DNA from: Cladopsammia gracilis | Taxonomy: Eukaryota > Cnidaria > Anthozoa > Scleractinia > Dendrophylliidae | Direction: 5' to 3' | Length of the DNA stretch: 64,000 nt | Assembly (NCBI GenBank): GCA_022457155.1 | Contig: JAJGOT010000022.1 | Span: 2,237,001-2,301,000, forward strand | Shown here: positions 12,001-24,700 of the stretch, piece after piece | Layout of the letters: the number at the start of each line of letters is the position of its first letter | Position numbering within the stretch: the first letter of the stretch is position 1 | Translations under genes and position numbers: made by a program | The notes under the pieces: generated by a model | What the model was told of the DNA's origin: nothing | Seen by the model: only the letters and a program-made list of their open reading frames with translations | Databases searched by the model: none

Positions 12001-15000
12001 ATTGGTAGGAAGACCAAATGCTCCTTCAATTTTGCATGTATCTCTGGCCTAATTCACACAATAAATATTACTCTCATTTTGGCAAGATTTCTTCCTCTTG
12101 CATGAGTCAGTTATCAGACTTCTTGTCGTAAAAATATAGGAGTATTACTGTATAGGAGTATAGGAGTCAGTGGGTTAGCAGCGCTTATAAAGGAAAGATG
12201 TATTCATTTGATAATCTAAAAATTATTATAGCGGAGCTCAAGCGGGCTGAAGGCCCACTTGCAGGGCCCCATACTCATAGAACCTATGCCCGTCATTTTT
12301 CATGGTCATGGCTAGCGGAATGTTTCACGGGCGGTGTCTGTTACATGTGTGTCCGAGCGAGCGTCCGTACACAACATCCAAGATCTTAGCAATTTTGAAA
12401 CCAAACTGAGGCTTTGTTTTTCGCCCGGCTACAAATGTCAGGTCAGCTCGGTAAACAAAGGTAAACACTTTGAGGTTTTGCTGTGTTTAGCGGATTTACA
12501 GTCATTATTTCACTGCATTTCTTCGCGGTTTGCTACTCGCGACAGGGATACTAATTAAGGGATACTCAGAAGCCGCTGTAGTGGAAAAAGAAGAGCTTTC
12601 AGGGATAAAATCTTGCTTCGAGGAACTTCATACGTGTTTATCAATGTGGGGCAATATTTCAGAACTGAAGAAGCAGAGTTTTAACAAATTTCCAAGCAGA
12701 CAAGTGATTTAAAGGTAAAATAAATCACATTTTTCGATGGGAATTTATGCTGATATAAATTTTTGATTAACTTTTCCTTTGTGTGGAGACATGTTTATAT
12801 TCAGTCGAGTTTGTTGTTATTGTGAATTTCATCAAGGACAGCTCTGCCTTGATACACTACAAATGGTATGTGTTTTGCTTATAAACATAAACTAATAGAT
12901 ATTTGATTAAAATTTTTCAATAGAAGATTTTGTTGTCCATTTTTATGTGTTTGTTCATTCATTACATAGGTTGAAAAGCGATTTTATGTAAACAGAACAA
13001 GACTTGGATTTTATAGTTCAAAACTTCACTTGCATAGCCTTATGCAAATATGTTTGTGTATTTTTTGCGATTTTGATTTCCAAATCAGTTTCTCGGGCAA
13101 TGTTTGATAAGCAACAGGTGTAATTTATTCGGAAATAAGTCATACTAGTTATTCTAGACTGAGAAAAAGTTGTTTTTGTGAACTTTTGTACAGTCCAACT
13201 AAATGTAAATTGTGCAGACGGTCGCGTAATACTGTTTTATTGGTAAGAACACTGCTGTTAGGCTCAGCCTAACTATAGATGGTTTTCACTCACGTGACCT
13301 TCAGACATGTGGGTCTCAAATGACAAAGGCCATGGCAGCCATGTTGGTGTACATAACAAAAGAAGTTCATTAAAATTCTTTTGTAGTTGTACACCAATAT
13401 GCATATGGCCGCCGTGACGTAACATGAAAACCATCTACATGTATATATATATTACATGTACCTGTAACATTTGCAAATGACAATGAAGACAAAGAATCTG
13501 ACGATGTGGAGCTACTACATCCTTCCCTGACACTCTGTTGCAAACCATCCACAATCCTGGCGACTGTCTCTGCTACTGACTCGGTGCATAAAATGCTACT
13601 TGAAATGTCTGTTTCTATGAGGGCTGATGCAGTGTTATAACCTGGGAAGGCTCTTTCAGCGACAGAAAAAAGAAGAAACACAATCACAGGTCATCTCCAA
13701 CATTTCGCTTTGTTTCTTTAACAGTTACCAGAACACATTACCCAGCATATGACACTATAATTATACTGCAAACCTGCAGTACAATGTGCAGTTTACAGTT
13801 ATTCAAATACTTCATTTCTCTTGTTAAAAATGTTTTCAAAACCTAAAGTACATGTACATGTACACTTAAATTAAAGAAAAGTTCAAGTCATAATGAAGTA
13901 AAAATTGGGTGTAGACAAAACGTGGACCCCCCTTTCTGGACCCCCTTCTGGACCCCCCTTCTGGACCCCTATCTGGACCCCTTTCTGGACCCCTTAATTT
14001 TTCGGTAAAAAAATAAAAATTAAATAAAATAAAAATTAAAGAAATATAAATAATTAAACAGGGCACGCAACTCACCTTAAAATCTTCGATCGGTGAGTTC
14101 GATTTTCTGGCTAAATTCCACAGGTTATTCCCAGTTGAAGCTGAAACTCCTTCTTTGCAATCACCTACTTAGTTAATTTCGTGATATATTTACGCGAAAA
14201 GTTGCGAAAACGTCAAGAATCCGCACGTACAAGTTCACCGATCTTACCCGCCATTTTGTTCCGAGCCGCCATATTGGCTTTGCTGCTGACCAGTATGTCC
14301 ACGCTTCATGGAGAGCGGTGGGGATGGTGATCGATGGTGAGTGATTCATTTGCAATTAAAATCAGGCTTCCATCCTTTGAAATCGTTTTGTCTTTTGTTA
14401 AGAAAATAACATTTGATGTGTTCACAGCCCTATTTCGGAACCAGAAAGTGTTACAGTCTTTTTTCAGAGCATGCAAGTTTCCTTGTACCGTTGTCCTAAA
14501 ACATCTGAATCTTGCATAGCAGATACTCATTGTCAGGATTTGTGCGTTCACGTGCCCCAGCTTCTTGCTTTTGTTTATTTATAGGCTATGTAACTCAGAA
14601 TCAGTTTCCCAGAAGGAAAAGGGCATTTGATTTGGGTAAAAAAATGTATGTTCCAGCTGGGGGGAGAGGGTGTAAATTAATTTTACATAGCAATTTCAAA
14701 GAATGATAGAGTAATAATTCAGGGATGGAAACATGCTGTAAATGTTTACTGTGGGCAATGTTGTCAGTTTATCTAGACGTCGGACACACAGACCCCCTCC
14801 CTCCCCGCCCCCCTGGGGGGGGAGGGAGGGGGTCTGTGTGACCAGCGTGGGCATGGTCAGCGGCAAAGCCAATATGGCGGCTCGGAACAAAATGGCGGGT
14901 AAGATCGGTGAACTTGTACGTGCGGATTCTTGACATTTTCGCAACTTTTCGCGTAAATATATCACGAAATTAACTAAGTAGTTGATTGCAAAGAAGGAGT

Positions 15001-18000
15001 TTCAGCTTCAACTGGGAATAACCTGTGGAATTTAGCCAGAAAATCGAACTCACCGATCGAAGAATTTCAGGTGAGTCGCTTGCCCTGCTTAATTATTTAC
15101 TTTAATTTTTATTTTATTTTTTTTTTTTACCGAAAAATTAAGGGGTCCAGATAGGGGTCCAGAAACGGGTCCAGAAGGGGGGTCCAGAAGGGGGGTCCAG
15201 AAGGGAAGGGGGTCCAGAAAGGGGGGTCCACGTTTTGTCTACACCTGTAAAAATTGTCTTTTGGAATCAACTTCATTGACTATCATTTAACTGGAATCAA
15301 AGTCTACAACAATTCAACAACAATTTATTCAACAAGAAACAACAACAACAATGTATACTTAGTATAATAATGAAAGAGTTGACTGATTTGTTTGCCCTGC
15401 AAATAGCTGGAAAGCTAATCGGGGCGGGTCAAAACAAGTACATGAAAAATACAAATATCTACAAAATCAAAAACCTTATACTATTGAAAAGCCTTGCAGA
15501 TTGCACATAATAATGAATAAAAACACAGAAGTTAAGTGATCTAATTGAATTAAGACAAGGATTCTCTGACTATAGTAAGTGTATCTCTGTACTTATACTT
15601 TATTAATAATCATGGAGATTTGAATAATTATAGTCATCCTCCTTTTCTAAAATATTGAATAGCAATTTGCGGAGAGCTCTTTTGAAAGCATTCTTAGGAA
15701 GATCCGTTATATAGCGTGGTATCTTATTCCACAGCTTTACTCCGAGCCGAGAGAAAGAATTGTTTAATATTTCTAGTCTGGAACATTTAACATAGAATTT
15801 TCCAGATGTAGACGATCGTGTATTGTATGAGTGAATATTAGACGTTTTCTGAAATAAATTAAGCATGTTTGCTGGGGCTTTATCATAATTGATATCATGC
15901 ATTAAGGTTGATACGGACTCATAATAAAGAAAAGTTATTGGAAGCACGTTAGCTTCGAGAAACAAAGGAATTGCATGATCATGCCAGTCTGCAAAGTACA
16001 GTAATCTAAGAGCTCTTTTCCGAAGAATTAGAATTTTATTGAGATAGGTCTTGCATGCCTGACCCCAGGCAGCAAGACCATAGGTTAAATAAGGATGAAT
16101 TAGTGACTTATAGATATTGAGTAGTATTGGTCGAGGTACAGAGTGCTGTAGCTTTGCAATTAGCCCAATATTTTTACTAATTTTTGTAACAATAGAATCA
16201 ATGTGGTATTTCCAGGAGAGATTCTGATTCTACACTAATCCTAGATCAGTTTAATCATACCTACACCTGTACTTTGAACAACCAATGAAACTAGTTGTAA
16301 CTTTTTTTCATGGAAACACCTGGTTTGCCAAATTTAACAACTGTGTATGCTATCTAAGTGCTCACCTCTTTTCTGGCACTTCTGGGTTATTTTCTATGCT
16401 CATTTTTGCTCCTAAGAAAGAAAAACAAATAACCCAAAATTTATTCAACTTTTATGACATCTATTGTCTAGAAAAACTACACGAGGCAACAAGCCTCCAA
16501 TTTTCAAATTTGTTGGGTATTACATATTAGTTTACTCTTGTGCCACTTATGTACCTATCAACATTTTCCCTGAACCAGGAGAGGGGAGTTTACACAGGAA
16601 GTTAAGGTGGCTGAACACAGTATGCGCGAGCTCTTCAATTTCATCTGCTTACGTGAGTCAACATGAGCAGAGTTTTGAGGAAAACAAATGTGGCACCTAT
16701 TCAGCGATCATTTTATTTTGCTCAGCGTGGATCGCAAAAGTGCGATAGATAATTTATAGAACCACTGAAGAAATACACTGCATTTTTGGTCGTTTTTGTC
16801 TTTGGATCGAGAACCCAGTCAAATGCAACGCATGCGCAGTTGACCAAAAAATTGTGACTGGATGTTTTAGCAACTTTCCTCAGAAACGTGCTGATTTCTA
16901 CGGAACCACTCGATAGAATTTCACAAAATTTGGCACAATAATAGTTTCAAATATGCCGAACTCACCTGCCATCAAAAATTTGAAATCTAACAGAGGAGAT
17001 TTTTACAAAACGCAAACATATTAAACCACAAATTACGGAAGATCCCTCTGTCAAAATTACATGAGACCAGTGTTGATGTTGTAGTTAATTTTTTATCTCA
17101 AATAATTTTTATTTTTCCATTGTTTTTGAGTATGGTAATATATGCTAATGAATTTGAAACAAAGGAAAAACAAAAATTACCTGAAATAAAAAATTAACTA
17201 CAACATTAACACGTGAATATTTTACGAGTTTACTGGAGACAAATGATGGACAAAATCTAACGACTAGATTTTCTGAAAATAAACAAAACCAAATATTGCA
17301 GGCTGATTTACAATCCACCTTGTTGCCATGGCAACACCCTAAAAGCTCAACAAAAATATCAAAATATAAAGCTTGTTGCTTAATCTTATGCCTCGCCAAT
17401 TTTGGGCACCCAGACGTTAGTGGTTTTAAAATGACAATGAATGATGCATAGGTACAGTAAAGCTGTGTTCAGCCACCTTAACTCAAGTTTTCAGCCTGTG
17501 GGGAGTGGTTTTCATTTTATTTGACATTCAGGGTTGGACAATTTGACATTACTGTTTATTAGCTTCCAATCTGTTTTAAACTCAGTGTGAGTTGGACCTC
17601 GTGGCACTTCAATATTTTATGCAGCTTTTTGTGATGCAAATGATAATATATTGTTGAGTTTTTGTTAACTTTTTAACCATATCTTTGTTTATTCATCTTC
17701 TACAATCCTCAATTTTTTTATCTCAGTGACTGAAATTTTAAACAATAAAAAAAGTCACAAGAACTGAGGCTAAGGTGAAAGAATATGATAGACTGGACAG
17801 ACTGAAAATGTTCTTTTACAAAATGCAGTTTTGAACCTCATGTGTGTCAGGGGGATTTAGCAAAGATTGACCACTAGGTGGTCATCACTCCATATTGAGT
17901 CATCACCATATAGTGACACAAAAAAAAACAAGATGGCAAATGCTTATGTATTGCTCTCCCTCCACTGGGTCTAAGAAAACACTGACAGCTGCATTAGAAT

Positions 18001-21000
18001 ATTTATTTCACATATGAATGCTCATAAAATAACCATTGTCTTTTCCCATGTATATTCCTTTCTCTAATTAGATCTGTATATTATTCTTTACATGTAAAGG
18101 TTTGCACATCAGTTTGATTCTTCAAGAATTACTTTGTGACACTATGGACACAGAAATATGTTTGCAATCTCTCAATAACAGTATCCTATGGCCACACATC
18201 TGACTTGTTTGGTTGCCATGGTTTTTGGCTGTGTCTCACAATTGGCAAACAGCAAGGCTTGACCAAACTTGCCTGATAAGTTGCTGAAGAATCAGTTATT
18301 GCAAAACTAAGAATAAAAACAGCTAACTAATTAAATTAATTAACAAAATCAAATCTCAAGTCTCAAAAGTTTTTCATACTTTTCCTGGGTGTATCTTGTA
18401 AGTTCTGAAACACAATAACATTTAATGACATTAATGTAATAATAGCAGCTATAATCTAAGAGTAAAAGAGTTTATAACTCCGAGATTCAACACAACTAGT
18501 TATGGCAAACACTCGTTAAGAAACTTAGGACCTCAACTTTGGTCAAAGCTTACTCTAATATACGGAACGCACCATTAATTTACACTTTTAAAAAGGCTGT
18601 TAGAAAACTAGATTTAGAGGATTTTGTTAGCAATAACTGTAAAATTTCATTTTTAGTTTATAATTGCATATTATTTTCAATACATAGCATGAAACTGAAC
18701 GAAATTTTTACAATTATATTTTTTCCAATTTTTATCTAGAGAAATGTACAGATATAATCTTATGATTTTTATGTATAGTTATCCAGTTGTACTGTTATTA
18801 TATATACATGTAGGTATTTTTTTCTGTAATATTCTTAGTTATTAATAGTGTCCTTACTTAGTGGGCAACTGCTATTTACATTGACACTTTAATAAAGTTA
18901 TCTATCTTTCTATGTGAAGCAGTCAATAACATAAGAAATTAAACCACCAAACAAGTACATATTATGCACTTATTGACTGAGTGGGAGGGCCGGATGGGAA
19001 AATATTTGGCTCGAGGTCATGGCATACAGACCGAGCGCAGCGAGGTCCGTCGCCATGACCTCGAGCCAAATATTTTCCCATCCGGCCCGACCTAACTCAG
19101 TCAATAAGTATTTTATAATATGACTAGAAAGTACAAGAACTGGAGCGGGGCCAGACGGCTTTTTCCGGACCAGCTCACGTCAACCTGTCCGGCCCCGCTC
19201 ACGTCACCTTGCGATTCTATTCTCTGTACGATTGTGTCAGCGGGGCCATACGGTCATATTATAAATTGACTTACGAATTACAAATATATGTGACTGTGCA
19301 TTAGATTAACTTCCAATAGATATAACTAATAAGCAAAAAGAACATTGTCTAATCTTGTCTTAAATGGAAGTACAGTTTTCTATTTTGCATTGAACAGTTA
19401 CTTTTTTGACACATTCATTAAAGAAGGGTTCTTTTTCAGAACATTTACATATGTACAAGCAAAAGAGATCTTGTTTGACCAGTAAGATGAATAAAACTAG
19501 TCCGCATTATCAGGGGTTTCAATAAGTTTTTTAGTAAGCGGCTGTTTCTGTGAAGTAGGCAGCTGTGGCAAAGAAGGGGCCGTAAGGCCCCTTTCCTCTA
19601 GGGGGGTCTGGGGGCATTCACCCCAGAAAATTTTGAAATCCAGGAGCTCAGAAATGGCATTTCCAGCATTCTGAGAATCAACATCATTAGCTGCACATCG
19701 CCAATTTAGAAGACTTTTTTTTTCCGCAACGACTTGAATGATTTGGAGATGTGTGGCTTTAGCGATTCATAATAAATTTAATAAATGAAATGTTTTTTTT
19801 TTTGTGGTTTGTCTTCGTTTTGTTGTTAGTTTCAGTTCACTGAATATCAAAATACAACTACCTGTGCTTTGTACTTATTGTACCATGTTTATTTCTCGTG
19901 TTCCTGGCTTCTTCCATGGTGTCTTGTAGATGATTAAAATGTTATAAACTTTTCCAAGAATGAACGATACAACCTTTCCAACAGAAACAATTTATACAGA
20001 CACCTACAATCAACTTAGTAATCTTGTTAACTCATCTCTCTAATCTCTTTTGATGTCTTGTTGAAATAGAAAAAATATCACCTCCAGCTGCGCACTTTCT
20101 AGTTGTGTCAGTCATTTTAATAGAGAACTATACATGACATACATCGGACTACGAGTACAAGATTGAGTACGAGTACAACTTTTCAACCTTAGTTCGCGTG
20201 CTCTACATGTAGATAACCGTTTATCACTTCAATTTTATACCTAAAGTCTCCTTAACCTTCTGGTCAGCAACAGAAAGGATCGACAACTCTGGGGATGTGA
20301 CTAGTATTAAATTAAAAAGTCATACTCATACTAAATCTCGTACTCAAAGCTCTCTAATAACACACGTGGAAAACCGGAAGAATGTAGTGAATGTGATCAA
20401 GGCAACATTTAGCACCAGTCATTCTCCACTATTCACCCAACATGGCGGATTGCAAAGGTCTTGCAGTTGTTATCGCGTTGGCGAGTGTTATAAAATAAAA
20501 CTAGGAATTCATAAAATATCCAACATCCAAAACGGAGCAGAACATACAAGAAAAGGTTTCTTGATATTCTTGTTGATTTATTATACACGTATTAAAATAA
20601 ATAAAAATGGATTGAAGTGAACCGGTGAGAATCATGAAATTTATCGAAAAAGTAGGCGCCGATAACTCGGAAAGTAGCCGGCGGAATTCGCTGGTTGCGG
20701 CTTCTAATGAAATCCTGCATTATGGGGGTTTTGAGAGCATATAAGTCAAGAGGGTTAATATATCATGAAAAGCAATCTATTTATCTCAAAGGATAACAGA
20801 AATACCCTAACAATAGTAAACCAATATACAACTTGTGAATAAAAATGTGCAGACATTACAGTCAATAAAAGCATGTTCAATTGAACATGGAAGACTTTAT
20901 GATTACTAAAATTACAGGTTGACTTACAGCACTTGTTGTATCCTCAACAGAAGTGGAGCTTAACAAAGGTTTTTCTGCTTCAAACAATAAAAAAGTATCC

Positions 21001-21680
21001 ATTTAGTCAGAATCATGGTCAAAAATATTAGGTGAACAAACCTAAAAAATAACAGTAAATAATTTATGATAGTAAGAATTAAATACCATTGGCCTTTTTG
21101 TATATTATCTAGTATATGTACTGTATGTGTTGTGGTTCAAATATTTTCAAACCAGTTTCATTCATTTTTGTTTTACTTTGTTTATCTTAGACAAGGGAAA
21201 ATAAATTCAAACTAAAGAAAAATTTGAACCACAACATAAACATTAATTCATTGCGATATCTTGTGACTTCATCTCAAACATATTTGAAAATTTCCAGATC
21301 TGGATCTTAGAGCATGCTGTCCTCAAACAAAGAGGGGAAGAAGTATAGACAGGTATTATCAATGTGAAATCATTGATATACATGAAATAAATCATATATG
21401 AACTGCGGAAATGAAATCAAATGAAGAACGATCCTCGCAGTTGTGAATGCAATTTAAGCAATTGCGAAAAAAAGCCTGAAAAAAATTCAGGACTTCAACG
21501 GGGTTCGAACCCGTGACCTCGCGATACCGGTGCGATGCTCTACCAACTGAGCTATGAAGCCACTGATGTTGAGAGCAGGTCAATTGTAGGTTCATATGTT
21601 CCCGTGAAAGGAGTGAGTGTGAAATGATATATATGAAATAAATCATATGAACTGCGAACATATGAACCTACAATTGACCT

Positions 21681-21715
<35 letters not shown>

Positions 21716-24700
21716 AGAGCATCGCACCAGTATCGCGAGGTCACGGGTTCGAACCCCGTTGAAGTCCTGAATTTTTTTCAGGCTTCTTTTCGCAATTGCT
21801 TAAATTGCGTTCACAACTGCGAGGATCATTCTTCATTTGAGGTATTATCAATATTAGTGAAGGGAAACAACTTTCACTTGGACTGGTTTTTAACTTACTC
21901 CCATTCTGATAATCTGGACTGCTGTAGGAAATATTTAAAGGTACATCTGACTTCCCTTTGGAAATATTCAGATAAATGATTTCCTGTGATGGTATAGCCA
22001 CTTTCAGAAGACATAATTGCACTCATTGTAATAAAGTTAAATGGCTGAATAATTTTGTTAGTCTTCAGAAGCTAGAACACTACCTCATCATTTTCACCAA
22101 TTTTTTTTACAATTAATTTTTTATATTTCCCATTAATTTTATTTCTAGTTATATATGAATAAAACTAAAACCAAAAATTAGTAAAATGTTTTGTAACCTT
22201 CGTGGTTCTATTTTCAAAACATTGTTTATTTAAAATGTTACATACCATGTTTTTTCTTGCCAAAATTAATATACAATGTAGGGCTTAAAATAAAAATAGG
22301 TACGCTACTTGCACATGTGCATTGTGTTGTTCACTTTTGGGAGGTTTCAGATATAAAAGAAGTAAGATAAAGCATAGGCATTATATCAAAGTTACATATT
22401 TTGTTAGGTACAAAACCATGTGTTAGAAAGGTTTCTACTATTTGAAAAAGATGAAAGAAATGAAATTTATGAATTAATAAAGTAACCCAGGAAGCATCGT
22501 CATGACCAACTCTAATTACAGTTTTATGATACAAAAAGCTTTACAGCCGAGCCAGGTCAAGCGTACCCCCCATGATTACATTAATGAGTTGATTATTTGA
22601 AAATTGAACCCATTAGTCGTTTCATTAAACAAATAATGCATTCATTTTTGAAATGTTCGAATCAAAATTCAGTTGCTGAATGCTCCTTATCTGGTTGATA
22701 ATTTTTGATAAACTTTATTCTCTGTTTCTGAAAGAGAACGTTTTCAAAACATTTCTTTGAGTTCGAATTATTTTTCGGGATTTTTACAAATTAGCATACA
22801 ACACAAGCATGAAAATGAAATCTGATGTTGTCAAACAGCGAGACAAACGGCGCGGACAATGCTGAAGTTAATACACCGTAATTGTTTGACACGATAATAA
22901 TTTTTCGTCTGCAAAGCTTTCTGTTCCTTAGGTGATAACATCAGGCTGAAAAATTGCATGCAAAGAAAATGATAAATGTTTGCGTTATATGCCATAAATT
23001 TCCCCGCCGTTTGTCTCGCTGTATGACAAGATCAGATTTCATTTTCGTGCATATGTCATATGCTAATTTGTAAAACAAACTCGAACTTGAAGAAATGTCT
23101 TGAAAAAGTTCTCTTTTAGAAACAGAGAATAAAGTTTATTGAAAATTATCAACTTATCAACCATGTAAGGAGCATTTAGCAATCGAATTTTGATTCAAAC
23201 ATTTCAAAAATGAATGCATTATTTGTTTAATGAAACGACTAACGGGTTCAATTTTCAAATAATCAACTCATTAATGTAATCTAGGGGGTACGCTTGACCT
23301 GGCTCGACTGTAAAGATTGGCAAAGATAAACACAAGAGGTCATTTCAATGTATTCAATACCATTATCAAGGTAAAACATAACGTATATACGCATATATGC
23401 AGGGTTCAAAATAGCAGCCGGCTGTCGGCGGCAGCCGGCACTTTGGCCACACTTGCCGGCTACTTTTCACCGAAGAATGGAAAATGTCATGCTTTGATCG
23501 GCCAACTGAAATCAAAGTCGGTGTAATGTTGTAGTAAACATTTCATATCAGACAATAAAGCAGCCAAGAAACGTTTGAAAAGCTTTTTGGAAATGATTTA
23601 AAATGAGTAGAAAGAGAAGAAAAAGGTTTGGAAATTTGAAGCCTGCTGCAAAAGTTGAAATGGAGAATTCTTGTTCACCATGAACGACTAACTCTTTTAC
23701 GCGTTTAAAATGAGTAGAAAAAATGAGTAGAAAGAGAAGAAAAAGGTTTGGAAATTTGAAGCCTGCTGCAAAAGTTGAAATGGAGAATTCTTGTTCACCG
23801 TGAACGACTAACTCTTTTACGCGTTTGTTCAAGCGTGAATTCTGCACGTGTAATCAAGATTTATTTTGCACAAAAACTTATTTAGTGACGGTTTTTCACT
23901 CGTTCAAATTGAAGGCAGTTTTGTATTCATATTGCTCGATTTCCATGTTTGAGAGTGAAGAAGCGCGACGGTTGCATATTTTACGCTTGAACAAACACCT
24001 AAAAAAGAGAGCCGTTCACGATGCTTTGTTTGGAAGGGAATTGGCGCAACGAAACAAGTTATTAAAATGAACATTTTGATGCTGACATTATTTATCAGTT
24101 CAAAGCATGCGATATGTGCGAAATCGTTTTAAAATCAGTTTATAATTTCACGGTTTCTCACGTCTAGGCTAGTAGCAGCACACGCACGCAAATAGTGGAA
24201 AGTGGAGAAAACGTGATTCATAAAATGTGCCATTTCGGTTATTGACAGCCGGGAAAAAATGAGCCTTGGCAAAAAAGCCTACAAATTCTGGCTAAAAGCT
24301 GTGATTTTATTTTGAACCCTGTATATGACTTGTCTTTGTCATTATGTATGTTATGCTTGTGTTTTCTAAAACTACATGTACCTTGATTGTTAAAATTGTC
24401 AGCAGACATGTAATTCTTGTCATCTTCCTCATCAGAGTCTATAATGATGGAGTTATCTTTTGTTTTTCCTTTGTCAGCATATTTTAAAGCTCGTTGGCGT
24501 AGCTGGCAACTACAAATTGTCTTAACAATGGGTTGCATCCGACCATCTTCAGTTGGTGCTAAAATAGTCACAAGGCCATCTTCTGATGCAAGACACTGGA
24601 GCCCTGGAATATTAACAGGGCCGAGCAGTGAACAGCACTGTGACACTGTCTGTACTTCAGATTTGATTTGAGAGTTTGAAGCAGTGAAACTAGTCAATGT

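Larger units (their letters stand above)
21400..21842. repeat. Inverted pair of tRNA-bearing repeats
   Basis: Two arms of about 195 bases (21400-21605 and 21647-21842) run outward from a 40-base spacer. Each contains TATGAACCTACAATTGACCT, the tRNA-like unit, then CAATTGC, CAACTGCGAGGATC and TTCATTTGA. Arm identity is high. Confidence 0.9.

Noticed and set aside
14742..14965. Two opposed ORFs across 14.7-14.97 kb
   Set aside because: They read through the C/G-run palindrome and the foldback arm; no coding signal apart from the repeated ATGGCGG motif.
15603..15965. 120-aa ORF as a host gene
   Set aside because: It is the C-terminus of a LINE reverse transcriptase; the frame continues upstream into typical RT tail sequence and a second copy of the 3' region is at 34.4 kb.
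21392..21979. ORFs with LHSSVGRASH and EVTGSNPVEVLNFF wording
   Set aside because: They are translations of the tRNA-like repeats, a pattern commonly mis-annotated as protein.
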